In this document: positions 48,025 to 60,900 of the stretch, one piece after another
Position numbering within the stretch: position 1 is the stretch's first letter
How the letters are laid out: the number at the start of each line of letters is the position of its first letter
Assembly: GCA_019155185.1 (NCBI GenBank)
Contig: CM032818.1
Span: 1,285,433 to 1,349,432, forward strand
Direction of reading: 5' to 3'
Length of the DNA: 64,000 bases
Source: Beaufortia kweichowensis
Taxonomy: Eukaryota; Chordata; Actinopteri; Cypriniformes; Gastromyzontidae
Notes under the pieces: model-generated
What the model saw: only the letters and a program-made list of their open reading frames with translations
Databases searched by the model: none
What the model was told of the DNA's origin: nothing
Made by a program: the position numbers and the translations under genes

Positions 48025-51000
48025 TCATCCTGGAAAGTACGCAGAGGCAGCAGATGGTGTTGGTTTTACGCCAGCCGCGTTCAAAGGCTTTGGTACTTCT
48101 GCAGGTGATATGATGACATTTATATACATTAAAGGAGTAGTTCACATCATATAACTCTCTTCAGCATAACACAAAAGAAGATATTTTGAGAAATGTCTCT
48201 GTGGTTTTGTGTCTATAATAATGTAAGGCGATGGGGCTCAACCACCAACACTGTTCAAAATACCTTCTTTTGTGTTCTGCAGAATTAAGAAAGTCATACA
48301 GGTTTAAAATGACCAAGGATTTGTACTGTACCTCTATTCAGATGCATGCTGGGTAGGAGGCCACGGAGGGGTATGCTGTCATCTCGTCTCTCAAAATACT
48401 TAGAGTCCAGACCAACAGGTTCTCCACTGTTAAGATCAGAGACATAAATCACACCAAAAGACTACAAAACGATCTAAAACCAGTTAAAATCGAATCAAAG
48501 AGGAACTCGCTTCTCTTTATTTGAAGGTTGTGGTTGCTGTGTGGTGGGACATCCGCTCACAACTTCTCCCAAGGATTTAGGATTCATGGGATTGAACTGG
48601 ACCTAAACATTTGTGGGACAAAAAGAACAAGAATTTTAACAAAGTTCTCAAAGTCTTTCAGAAATTAAAATCAGAATCAAATCAGTTTAGTTAGAACTAA
48701 AGAAGAATATTGCAAGAAATCCAATTTTCTAAAAGATTGGATTTGAAGCGAATAAACAAGAATGGTTAAGAGGAGAAAGTCGAGGCCTGCCTTTGGTCCA
48801 GATGTCTGATTGTGCATTGTCAGGACAGAGCGAGGTCCTGAGCTCACACAGGAAAGAGGATATTTGGAGTTTATTGTAGAGGTGATGGGAAAACCCTGTC
48901 CCAAAGATGAAGGGAAGCCTTTGCTATCAAGCTACAGAGGAAAAGAACATCTACATCATTTTTCAACAACATACTAAATCTGACATGCAAACGGTGACTA
49001 GAGCTACATCAAGATACAAAAACCTTTCGTTCATGCTAAATACAGGTACACAACACATTACCATATTGTGAGAGACACTTCCTGTTCTAAGGCCTGCAGC
49101 GGGCGTCTCGAACAGGCCAAGAGCTTCTTGTTTCCGAGAGAGCTGGTTCTCATTCAGCTGCTTGTTCAACCAAGTTATCACTGAGGGACATGAGAGATGG
49201 TCATGTTATTAAGATCAAGGGACAGTTACGTCATACCAATAAAACAGGGTAAGTGTAACCCTTAAACCCGACAAAATCAAAGTTTAGTTTTTTTCAGATA
49301 TTGACATGGTTTTAAGAAAAATAATTTGTTAAAAAGCAAGATTTATCTTGCAAAACATTATATATTCAATGACAGGACTATATTTAAAAAATATCGCCTG
49401 TTTCAATAAGATTCAACATGGAAAAATATACATACTATATTACTATATTTCTATATTGTCACGATTCCCATTTTCTCGCTGAAAACAAATGATACACATT
49501 AGCAGACATCTGTTATATGTTATATAAGGTAGCAAGTAAGTAAAGTAAAAGTTAGTAAGATAAAAGCAGAAAACTATTCAAGTTTTCTCATTGAAACACA
49601 TGAGGTGGGCTTAAATGGTTTTACAGTAAGTAATGATAAAAAAGACAATGTAAGATATGTTTACAAAGAGATGCATCAGAGTCATTTTTATTTGTGCCCA
49701 CATTAACAAATGTTTGATTTTTTTAATTTAAAGTAAAGTTGTGTTAGCTATAATTTGCATGTTTTTTGGCATTGTAACATTTAAGCCCATCTTAAAAATT
49801 TTTATGAAAAACAAAAACAAATCTGTTATGTATTTATTTGTTAATTAATGTATAATGAATCCTAAAACATTTAGTGTTTTGTAGTTAACACTTGATTTTT
49901 TTGGCAGTGTATCTTTCAGTAATGCTAGTGGTTTGACTTTTGTGCGTATTCTTAAAAAAAAATTATATAAAATTATAAAGTACTATTTGTTCATACACAA
50001 AAAACAATAAATTTATCTCTTTTTAAGATAATTATAATGTATTTACCATAGAAATGGCTGACATTTGCAGAAATGTGTGTAACAAATCACTGGGTTAATT
50101 AAAATAATGAGCAGCATAAAATATGATTTTCTATCTTTTCAATTGACATAAAAGTTAAAAGTGGCCTTAATGGGTACACTTACCCTACAGTTTGACTTGA
50201 ATTAAAATACACAAACCAAAAGTAATAATACCCAACAAACGAAGAAGAGATGACTCATATCTTAAAATAGTTAAAATACTACATATAAGAACATAAAATA
50301 GTTACTTTATCCGAAATTTTATGTGTTCATTTATGAGGAACAGAGACTGTTATGGATGTGATCATTCGGGAAAAAAACAGCACTATCTGACTATGAAAAA
50401 TCATGATTTAAACAAAAAATGCTTTAAGAGAGACCTCATGAGCATATCATTGGTATGATAAAAAAACTTTATAGATTCTATGCAAATGTCAACCTTACAA
50501 TGAAAAAATAATCAAACCAATGAACTCACCGTTCTCATTAGTTCTCAGCACCTCTCTGCTCTCGTCCAGTTTCTGAACTGTCGCTTCCAACTGCTCCTTT
50601 AACTTTGTTGCCTAAAAACAAAAAGTTTGTAAAAGATGACTTTGTTTGTAAAAACCAGGCTAAAGTCTCAAACTCAAATGATGAGATAACAATCATCACG
50701 CATACATTTCACTCATCTCCGACTCTTTGAACACATCAAGGATATATTTTCAAGAAATGTTTTTTACATTTTGTAATCACTAAAAAAAGACTTTAGCTAG
50801 GTTTTCACACGCAGGGTCACAAATATATTTTGGGGACTGAATTTGTGATCTCAGGCCAGTGATTGGATGTGAACGGTCTACCTCTTCTTCTTTTTGTCTG
50901 AGTCGTTGTTGAGTCTCTTGAAGTTCCTGTTGTCCCCTTTGCAGTTTTTCTGTTGTTTCTTGCAGGACCTTCTCTTGAGACACCGTCACCGTGTTCTTCA

Positions 51001-53739
51001 CCTTGATCTTCCCCACCAGAGCCTTCATATCACCCTGAAGCTTCTTGATGATGCCGTTTGCCTGTGGTTGGAGTTTATATCTCGTTAGGGATAGACCAAT
51101 TGAGAATGGTAATTCTCGCTTAGGGTTAAAAGTTGACAAACCTTGATGAGCTCTTCAGAAAGGGATTTTACAGTGGCCTCCAGTTTGCCGATCTGCAGTT
51201 GTTTGCTTTCAACATTTCCCTCGACAGAGTTCTACCAAAGTAACAAAAGGTTATCGAGCGATCAATACAGAATGATAGACCGATAGATAGACAGATGGAA
51301 AGACTGACCTTCTGCTGCTGTGTGGCCTCCAGCACCTCTTTGGTCCGCAGAACGAGCTGGTCTTTATCCTTGATTTCCTGCTCCAAGACGGCCACTCGCG
51401 TCTGCAGCTGGTTGACCAGACGCTCTTTCTCGTGGCACTCCGTGTCGAGAGCGCTGTTCTCTCTCCTCAAGGACAGAACCTGCTGTTTCGACCGCTGACA
51501 CTCCTGAACACAGAACCAATGTTAGAACAACAGCACGTGACTTTTAATGTGACAGGTTTTGCAATGTGACAAGTTATGAAATCACCTCTTCCAAACTCGC
51601 CAGTTTGGCCTTCAGATCTCGGATAGTGGAGTCATTCTTGTATTTCTTATCGATGAGCTCTCTGTTGCTGGTTTCCAGCTCAAGGACTTTGCTTTGGAGC
51701 TGCTGGGTGCTTTTGTGATGAGCAGACTCGAGTTCATGTCGGAGTTGTTCATTCTGTTGTTGCAGACGGGTTTGTGTCTGTGGAGTAAATTGACATGATT
51801 AAGTTGGAAATATAAGTCACCTTATATATCCTTATTTTTCATTCCAAGTGAATGCAACACGTCAGCCTTTAAATGTGAAGTTACCTCCAGAGCTTTTTCA
51901 CGCTCGGCTGTGAGATCTTGCATGTGTCTGCTGGACAGGGAGGTTGTTTGTGATGTCCATTCAGACCGGAGTTTGTCCAGCTCTCGACTTTTCTCAGACA
52001 GAGTCTGGGAATAAAAAAAATCATTTGAAATAACAACAACATTTTTTATTTTACTGCTTCGGATCATATGGGGTGATGTGGCTTAGTGTTTAAAGGTCTG
52101 GCAACCCAAGTTTGTAGGATTAAATCCCGAAAGTGGTGGTTCATGACCTATTACAATTAATATCGTTGGGTAATTTTCCATACGGCATCTCATAAATATT
52201 AAAATACATACTAAACATCATGAAAAGGGTGAAAAAATCCTCACTTGTTGTGCATAATTGAGTTGCCTAGTCAGATCTTCCTCGGTCTTCCTCAACTTCT
52301 GTTCCAAATGCTGCTTTTCCTCCTAGAAAAACAGTTGTATTCATAAACTATCAAGCATGAATAAACCATCATATTAAATCATACATTTATACAACAAATT
52401 ATAACAAAATGCAAAGTAGCAACTGTGTTTTACCTTTAAAGTAGCCAGACAGGTAGCCAGATATTTCTTAACATCTGTATCAGATCCAGGGAGCAGTTTC
52501 AGAGAGAGATGTGTGAGGTGTTTAAAAGCATTCGTCTCCACGATATTAAGGTTTGAAGGACTGTGATCAAATGCTGATGAAGCTGACGAAAGCTGCAAGA
52601 GGAACCTGAACACAAAGACACAGTTCTTACAGTTGTGAACTATGAATTTAGAGATTCATCAAGATTATGGATTTTGTCTCACCGTGGGCTTTCCTTCTCC
52701 TGCTCAGAGATACACTGTTCAAGCAGGTCTATGAATTTTTGGGGAAATGATGTGAAGTCTATTAACAGACCCTGTTGTACTTTTAAACTGCAATGAGAAG
52801 AAAATAAATGATGAAATGAAAATCAATGAAAATCTCAAAACACAAAATGTGATAGAATTGGGCAATTCCAGCATCATGGATGTGAAGTCAAAGGTTTAAA
52901 CATAAATACTCACATAATGTATTTATTACTAATATACTGAACCATCAGTTTAGAGGCAATGTACGTTAAAATGGGCATTTTATTTTAAATTTTCTCGTGT
53001 TCATTTATGAGGAATATGGACTGTTATGGATTTGACTAGGTTAAAAACAGCACTTCGAAAAATCATGATTTTAACATAAACAAATGCTTTAAAAACTTTG
53101 TTTTACCAACATCTCAGCTATCAGTATGGTGAACCTTTGGTAAAATCTTGGGTTGACATTTGCATGGAATTGCCCATACAATTAACTATTTTAAAGTAAT
53201 ATTATAAAAGATATCTGGTCAGATCAGAGTACCTCTGAAAATCCTCTTCTGATATGACAAGGTTGTATAAAAAGTATAGATCTGTATCATTTGTCAGCCT
53301 TACAACCAAATCCTGTTGATCAAAATACAGAAAATGAATTAGACCATTAAAAAATAAAGTTTTCTTTTTCTTGCACATATCATTAGTGCTTAGAAATAAC
53401 ACCATAAATATGACTTAATCAAAGCATAATGATGTATAATGACGTATTTTCTCACCCTTCTATGAACTGGGTTTGATGTCGACTGCAGTTCAATACTAAT
53501 GCGAATGACTGAACGCCTGTAGAAGAAAAAACAACATATATAAACACAAATACAGCCTTTAACATGTCAAAAAAAAAACACTTAGAAGGTTCCTAAAAAC
53601 AAATAAAGAAAAACGCAATCAAACACTGTGTAATTGTTTGTGTTCAAACTCGTCGTATAAAGCCCACGTTTTACCTCTCGTCCGCGTCTCTATTCTTCAC
53701 AAACACCTGTAACCTCTTGTTAAAAAGTAATTCCGTCAT
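48025..53739 (-). CDS. sass6: SAS-6 centriolar assembly protein (17 exons)
   Basis: This is the cartwheel protein that sets ninefold centriole symmetry. Minus-strand exons: 53675-53739, 53456-53516, 53233-53312, 52683-52787, 52434-52605, 52245-52322, 51885-52004, 51586-51777, 51309-51503, 51142-51231, 50882-51061, 50530-50611, 49062-49180, 48791-48931, 48511-48602, 48332-48426, 48025-48098. Total is 1941 nt, 646 residues (human 657). The globular head includes LVISEEDFQ, the PISA-type segment DFTSFPQKFIDLL and ETNAFKHLTHLSLKLLPG. A long heptad-rich coiled coil follows (EKSRELDKLRSEW through KLKEQLEATVQKL). The C-terminal tail is disordered and ends SAYFPG. Two introns (48603-48790 and 48427-48510) have GC rather than GT donors. 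Only these restore the frame and the conserved KVQFN and KENGE joins. Confidence 0.93.
48129..48313. mobile_element. GGGATAGTTCACCC-family element inside the last sass6 intron
   Basis: The left end TTAAAGGAGTAGTTCAC and words CACAAAAGAAGATATTTTGA, CCTTCTTTTGTGTTCTGCAG and AAGTCATACAGGTTTAAAA identify the family. It makes up about 80 percent of the 233-bp intron 48099-48331. Confidence 0.75.
49181..50529. other. Large sass6 intron with dispersed-repeat copy
   Basis: AT-rich. The segment at about 50195-50500 shares AATAATACCCAACAAA, GAAGAAGAG, GTGACTC-like and AACAGCAC words with 58240-58430, and its right part with 52970-53180, marking one dispersed repeat family. No gene is seen. Confidence 0.5.
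50647..50821. mobile_element. Partial MITE related to 44494-44738
   Basis: It has CCAGGCTAAAGTCTCAAACT at the left and GACTTTAGCTAGGTTTTCAC plus ACGCAGGGTCAC at the right. Internal ATGATGAGATAACAA is shared with the 44494 copy. Confidence 0.65.
52075..52150 (+). repeat. tRNA-derived SINE fragment in sass6 intron
   Basis: An A-box-like GTGGCTTAGTG is followed by a B-box-like GTAGGATTAAATCCCG at tRNA-like spacing. The rest of the element is missing. Confidence 0.45.
52860..53185. repeat. Dispersed repeat copy in sass6 intron
   Basis: It shares CATTTATGAGGAA, GACTGTTATGGAT, AAAAACAGCAC, AAATCATGATTT and ATGCTTTAA words, in the same order, with 50320-50500. The family is unnamed here. Confidence 0.55.
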
Positions 53740-54111
53740 TATTCGACGATATAATAAGCTTTAAATCGATAAAAATCGCAGTTTATTCGTGTTTTGTTGG
53801 ATGAATCATTTGTTGGTTTGTTTTTGGCGCTTCGCTCCCGCGTTTCTCACCGGAAGTTGCGACCGCTGCAGCAACCTTATCAAACCTTCCCTTTTACCCA
53901 AACACATTTATATTAAATATATTTATATTTTTATCAATCATTAAATATAATCCTAAACGTTTTTATGTACGTTAATATATATATTTGATGATTTAAAGGC
54001 GATATAATTAAAAATGTTTTCTATCTTGTTCACCGAGACAGGTTGTGATTGGTGGAGAGGCAGGCGTCAAAGGTGAACACCGAGGGGGCGGGGCGTAGAG
54101 GAGTTTTGAAC
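53740..54111. promoter_or_regulatory. Bidirectional sass6/lsm7 promoter
   Basis: The two start codons face away from each other across 372 bp. A GC box GGGGGCGGGGC lies at 54084-54094, 18 bp before the lsm7 ATG. The sequence around the lsm7 ATG, AACATGGCGGT, is one base from the YY1 consensus. The left end next to sass6 is also CpG-containing. Confidence 0.7.
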
Positions 54112-55324
54112 ATGGCGGTGAGTGGCACAAACGTTCATGCACCGTTCACGTTTTACACACTATTAAGAGCACATGGCTTTATAAACAAACATGTAAACAT
54201 GAAGCTGTGTTGTATATACTAAACACGTCTCATCCGCATGCGCTGAAGTTATTGTGGTTTTAATTTGTGGATAATTTTCCGGTTAGCATTATTGTAATGA
54301 GTGGCTCTATAATTTTTGTATGTAATCTGTGGTTTTGCTTTTTAGGATAAAGAGAAGAAAAAGAAGGAGAGTATATTTGATTTGTCGAAATATATCGACA
54401 AACATATCAGAGTGAAGTTTCAAGGAGGTCGTGAAGGTAAGATCAGCTTTCTAATAGACAGCAATAATAAGGGAGAGAGTCCGTCTTGAGCTGTCAATCT
54501 GTGCATGATCAGCTTTCAAGATTACATTTTACAAATGTAAAAAATATATATATTTTTGTAAAATATTTGTATATACCACTTCATAACTCTGCGGTCACTT
54601 GTCATGTTAACTGCCCAGTTACTGTGTTAAATATTAATAATAAGAATATTGCCAAAAGTCAAAGTTAGTCAAAGTCAAAACTTACTTTTGCCATACAACA
54701 TTGCTTGATGCAATGTAATAATGACGTTTATTTATTTTTATTTGACGTTTATTTTTTATATCTTCAGCAAGCGGGGTATTAAAAGGCTTTGACCCCCTGT
54801 TGAATCTTGTGTTGGATGGCACCATTGAATATATGCGAGGTAAGTGTTTATAAAATACGAAGGTAATGGATAAAGTATCATAAAGCATGAATGTAACCAT
54901 TTATTAATCTAGTTAATGTTATGGTACTTATGTAAATGATATTTGTTGTTACTTCAGAAAGTATTAACTGATAATAAAACATATATTTTTAACATAAAAA
55001 GTATGTCAATATTAACATTAACTATAAATAACACACTTTATGAAGATTTTTTGTTTATGATAGCCATTGTGTTGACTATGTTGAAATAAACAAACTTAAA
55101 ATGTTGCCAAAAACTGATACATCTCTAAATGAGCATTTTAAAGTATTTTGATAATTTAAGTATCACCTTATCTGTATGCAGATCCAGATGATCAGTATAA
55201 GCTGACTGAAGACACCCGGCAGCTTGGTCTGGTCGTGTGTCGAGGGACGTCTGTCGTTCTGATCTGCCCACAGGACGGAATGGAGGCCATTCCAAATCCT
55301 TTCATTCAACAGCAGGATGGATAA
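54112..55324 (+). CDS. lsm7: LSM7, U6 snRNA/mRNA-decay Lsm ring subunit (4 coding exons)
   Basis: LSM7 is a subunit of the Lsm1-7 (cytoplasmic mRNA decay) and Lsm2-8 (nuclear U6 snRNA) rings. Coding exons are 54112-54117, 54346-54436, 54768-54839 and 55182-55324 (312 nt, 103 residues, the same length as human). The first coding exon contributes only Met-Ala before a GTGAGT donor. Lysine-rich DKEKKKKES precedes the Sm fold: Sm1 runs from IRVKFQGGREASGVLKG through NLVLDGTIEY, and Sm2 is LGLVVCRGTSVVLI. The C-terminus PNPFIQQQDG is conserved. The frame closes exactly. A poly(A) signal lies at 55593-55598. It is head-to-head with sass6. Confidence 0.97.
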
Positions 55325-55599
55325 ACTGTAGATGTTTGTTAAAGAAAACAGTTGGTTTTTGTTATGTTTGAAATCACGGATGGGGATGTCATTTACTTAG
55401 AAGTACACATTTTGTATTTAGACTCGGGATAAATGTTTTTGCAGTTTGTAAAACTCATGTGTTGATGTTTTTTGTCTGCGTTGATTATGATTTTGAAATA
55501 TGTGGAATGTTTTCTGTTTATGAAAACCAGCACATAGTGTATCCCTGGTTCTTTCAGTGTGTTGTTTTAATACTGATGTTAAGTTTAACATTAATAAAC

Positions 55600-57100
55600 A
55601 TCTTTATCTAATTCTTTATCTATCATCATTTCTAATATGAACAACTGTGTCTAAAAGGGTGTTTCCAACAGATTTGGATTTGTTTGGAAAGCTTGTAGAT
55701 AAACAATTATAAAACCAATAGTCATTTACCAAAGAGCTTAATCTGTATAATCTATATGGAAACTGTATTTTGAAAGACGCCTTCAGACAATACTTGTGTT
55801 TACCTTGCTGATGTCCCCTCCTCTTTTATATACATTAGAAAACATGTTTCTAGAATTCTGTTTGTTTACAGATTGATGGCTGACATAGATGCATTTTAGA
55901 TATTTTTAATCTCTAAAGAAAAAAAATTATTGGAAACACCAAATAAGAAAAATTGTTATTGTTCACATATTTTTTATTCTTATTTTGCCAAGTCACAGTA
56001 ACTCTAAAAGGTTTTTGTCTTATTCATTATAATTAAAATATTTCTTATGTGGACATTTCAACAGAAACACACTTGATGGACGCATCAATATTAGTAAAGA
56101 AATTATTACAAAAAATGTAATAAATAACCACAAATAGTATAATGAATTATTTGGCATTAAGAAAAATAAAATCCAGAGACCAACATTACTCCTCGACTGA
56201 CCTGGTTTTAAGACTAGTATTAAAAGTTGGCACAGCTGTGGACATGATCTCCATTTACAAACATACACACCTTTAACCATCAGTGAACAGACCCTGAACC
56301 ACTGTATCAATGTTACCCAATAAAACCCAAAACATGCTGCTGGTGCACACAGATACAATCTGAAAAGAACAAAAGCAGGGCAGGATAACCTGAGCCATTC
56401 ATTAATTCTGTGCAATGCAATGCAATTGATGTTTCTAAAGTATTGCATTAAAGATCAGAGGGAAGGTTATACTATAGTTACTGACATGCGCACTTTTCTC
56501 ACCTGAAGTCACTGCAGTGAGGTTACAAGCGGGTCTTTGTGGTGGTGCTGAGAGGCGTGAATGCCTGATCTCACTTTATCTGATAGCCATCGGCCTTCTC
56601 TTCTCTCTGTGGAAAAACCCTTGTGTCCAAGCTGTTATAAAAGGCAATGGTAAATGTGTAAGCTGTCACTATCAGGATTTAGAAAATAGAATAGAAATAG
56701 AAAATATATTTAAATAAATAATACATAAAATATACACACAAATACACGTAAAATAAATACAAATAAATACTACATAACAGATTATAATAAGATATACAAA
56801 CATTTAAAAATAAAGTAGAAAATAGAAATACATTTTAGCAAAACAAGCTAATAAAATTCTCGTGTTAGCTGTGCATTTAAAAAAATTATAAAGCTTAAAC
56901 TGCCCCTAAAAATCCCCTCCCAAGGAAAACAATCTATTGTTTCTCTGAATCCTTCAAACTTCAAACATAACTGGGCGTTGATTTGTTGATTTAACTAAGT
57001 GCTTTAAATGGTCGTCGCCTGGATGCACGTGGAAAGTAGTTTAATCCGATAATATTTGCGGATTTTGTCGAAAAAGAAGTTTATGTGGATGCTGCAGAAG
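55600..57100. other. lsm7-tmprss9 intergenic region, no gene seen
   Basis: AT-rich DNA with A-rich repeats of ATAAATAC type near 56700-56780. ORFs on either strand lack family resemblance. Confidence 0.45.
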
Positions 57101-57174
57101 TGACCAATCAGAGACGAGATTGTACGGGCCCCTGGGTGAAGCCACGCCCACACGCGCGTTACAGTGCAGCGATC

Positions 57175-57247
57175 TATAAAGGTCCCGCATCTTGGTTTCG
57201 AGTACTCACAGATCAGATGATGTATTTTACAAATGCGATGTGAAACG
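57175..57247 (+). promoter_or_regulatory. tmprss9: tmprss9-like TATA promoter and 5' UTR exon
   Basis: A TATAAA box at 57175-57180 (context ATCTATAAAGG) lies about 30 bp before a probable start near 57205-57210. The first non-coding exon ends at 57247 with a GTAAGT donor. The next exon opens after the acceptor at 57918-57919 and carries the ATG. It is the only TATA-type promoter recognised in this window, which suits a tissue-restricted gene. Confidence 0.65.
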
Positions 57248-57964
57248 GTAAGTAACCATCTATTTTTAGTTGTATTAGTTAAATATTTGGTTAGTTTTTG
57301 CTTTTTTTATGAAATGAAAAGAGATGCAACTCTTTATGGCTGAGACTTGTGCAACCAATAATGCTGTTCGTTTTATTTTGTATTCAGCTCAACGAAGAAT
57401 TATCTTTTTTAAAAATATTTAATATATTAATTTATATTAATGTATTTAATATAACTGCCCAATATGCAATTTAATATATATTATATTTATTTATTTTATT
57501 ATTTGTTAAATATATAGTATATGCCAGTCTGCAATCTGCATGTAAAATTGTAAATATACTTTTGCTTTTTTTGTTTTATCTCAGTATACTGTTTTTGGCA
57601 TACATATCTGTAATGAGATTGTTGCTGTAGGATCTAACTAAACATAAGGCGTCACATTTCTTTGATATAACATTTCTGGATTGGCAAAGGTTTGTTTTGG
57701 CCACTCCTTGTATTGTGAAATTGTATGGCTGGTGAAATAATACTTTGGCGTCCCACCAGGATGATTTTCACTTGCAGTACCCACGGGAGGTTTTAATACA
57801 TTTGAGGTGTTATTAGCTCACTTCTTTTATGATAACAGAGGAGGTAAGATAAAGAGATGGAATGTTTTTACCTGGTCACCTGTTTGTGTTTCACACCAGT
57901 ATGTCTTCTTGTGTTGTAGAGTTTGGATGTCCAGGTTGTGTTGCAGGGTTCTGTATAGACTGAA

Positions 57965-60900
57965 ATGGAGAAGAAAGACTTGAATAAGTGGCCTGAGGGG
58001 GATACCCGCTCCGCTTACGCCTGTTCCTCATGCAAATATCTTACAGTAGCAGCCATACTGATTCTTCTCATCATTGGTGGTGCTTTGGGCTTTATGACCG
58101 GTACGCTACAAACCATTTCATTTTTCATCAAGGGGCCCAATAAAAAATCTGAATATTAATCCAAATCGGATAACATTCGTAAAAACTAGATCAACAAAGA
58201 AAGGTAAAGGTTTTTGATGGGCAACATACTTTGTACAATTTCTATGAATTAAAATAGACAAACCAGAAGCAATAATACCCAACAAATGAAGAAGAGGTGA
58301 CTCCTAAAACAACAATAAAATAGTTGTTTATTTATAAGAATATGGACAATTATGAATGTAACAATTCTGAAAACAGCACCTGACTAAAAAATCTGGATTT
58401 TTACATAAAACATTTTTTGTTGATTTTTGGTTTGTAGCTTATTTAGTACAAGAGGAACATTATTTCTTGGAGACGGTGGAATTACAAGGACTTAGTTATG
58501 ATGCAGAACTGCAAGACAAAACATCAGCATTTTCTTTAGTTTTGTCTGCGACTCTAAAAGCAAAGGTACGATCTGAGGTTTTCTTTATGGTCAAATATTT
58601 CTTTTCTCATCTTAATATTTGTGCACCCAGCTAATCTGACACAATGAAATACACAAAAAAACATAACATTAAAACAGGCCTTTTGTGTATTTTCTTTTGC
58701 TAAGTAAATACAGACAAATAAATTGTGTCGTCTTCCCTTATTTACAGATCAAAAGTGTCTTTAGCAGCTCTTCGTTTGCCAGTCATTTCACAGACTGTCA
58801 GATAGTTACATTTGGGTGGGTATAATAATTGAGAGTCACATATTGTGTGTGTGTCATCAAATGAGGATTTGATTAAAAATGTGTGATACCTTTCAGGAAC
58901 ATCAGTGGGGATGTGATGGCCACTTTTCGTTTGATTTTTCGGGTTGCCCAAGCTCAGGGGGTCACAGATAACTTCATTCAAAACCTTCTCCGCTCTGGAC
59001 TGAAGGCAATGCTGAACGGGAAACCCATCGTTGTGCCGGAATATGGAGAGATCACGAGCATCGTCCTTCTTGGTATGATGGACATCTGTGGTAGAATAAA
59101 AACAGCATCATAACATTACACAGTTTTCATATTTTATCCATAGTTCATCCACAACAAATTAAACCAACTTTTGTTCAAAAGTCAGCAGTTGAGTAATAGT
59201 TTCATTTTAAAAGTAGTTGTTTTTTATTTCAGGGGCAAGTGGAAAGTCGTTCTTTGAAATCGGGAATGACATAAGTAAGTCCGAATGTGATATCTGTTGA
59301 TAATACCTAAACGGTCATTGAATGGTCATTGATCTCTCCTGCAGGTAAATGTCCTGAGAACACGTACACTTGTAACAACGGCGAGTGTGTCACGAAGCTC
59401 AACCCAGAATGTGACTTCATATCTGACTGTGTGGATGGTTCGGATGAAGTTTATTGCTGTAAGTCTAATAGTTGGATTCCTTCTATTTTTGTAAAATAAA
59501 AACATGAATTACTGTATATATTGATAATGTTATGTGATGTCTTCATAACATAACGTAACATTAGCAACATTTAAAGGTTTTGTATGAGAAACACATATTT
59601 TTAGTTGTGTTTTCTAAGGTAACATATTTTTAAAGTTGTTTCTATAGCTCATCATACTCGGGTTAGTATTTAAATAATTTTTATGCATTTAACTTGAAAT
59701 CATGAATCAAATTAATACTATTACTTTTCTAATAAAAATGTAAAAATTAAAATTTATTTCACAATTTTACATGCTTTGCAAAAAATGTTGTCTCCTGTGT
59801 AAGATTTTTCAAAACTTGAAGATATAAAAAATTGGAAAAGGACATTTTTTTTGAAGATTAAAGAAAAATAGAAAAATAAGATATATCATATATACATATG
59901 AAAACATGAAATATATAAAAATATATATGAAAAAATACATATAAAAAAGGAAAATTATATTTTGTTATAAATTTGAAGATATTAAAAATTGGAAAAGGAT
60001 GAAAGATGAAAAAAAAACTTTTGAAGAGAAAAAAAATGTTAAAGAAAAATAGAAAAGTAAGATATATCATATATAATCTGAAATATATAATATGAAAACA
60101 TGAAATATATAAAAATATATGTGAAAAAATACATATAAAAAAGGAGAATTATAAAATATAATATTCATGTATTTTCTATTATTATAAAATACATGATATT
60201 ATTAAAATGTTAAAGAAAAATATAAAAGTAAAATATATCATATATATATATATGAAAACATGAAATATATAAAAATATATATGAAAAAATACATATAAAA
60301 AAGGAAAATTATAAAATATAATATTTATGTATTTTCTATTATTATAAAATACATGATATTTTATAGCATAGCATTATTTATTTACAATATCAAAATGTCA
60401 TTCTGTGTTTGATTTCCATTATTTGTCTCATAGCCTGTGGGACACGTCCAGCTATGGGTAACCGAGTCGTGGGAGGTGAGAACTCCCGTCACGGAGAGTT
60501 TCCCTGGCAGGTCAGTCTCCGGCTACGCGGGCATCACACCTGTGGCGCGTCCATCGTCAACAATCACTGGCTTGTCAGCGCGGCTCACTGTTTTGAAACG
60601 TGAGGAATAATTTCTGTAAAATCCTTTAGTAGGCATCATTGCACGTCTTCTAAAGATCTTTTCCCTATATGCCAAAGAGAGAACAACCCAACCAATTGGA
60701 CGGCTTTAGTGGGAGCCAATTTGGTCAGCGGGGAGGAAGGAGAGGCTACGGAGGTAAACATCAAGTCCCTGATCGTCTCTCCTGATTATGACCCCATGAC
60801 CACCAACAGCGATGTGACCGTACTGGAGTTGGAAACGCCCTTGAAGTTCAGTCCTTACGTTCAGCCCGTCTGCATCCCTTCATCCTCTCATTCTTTCAGT

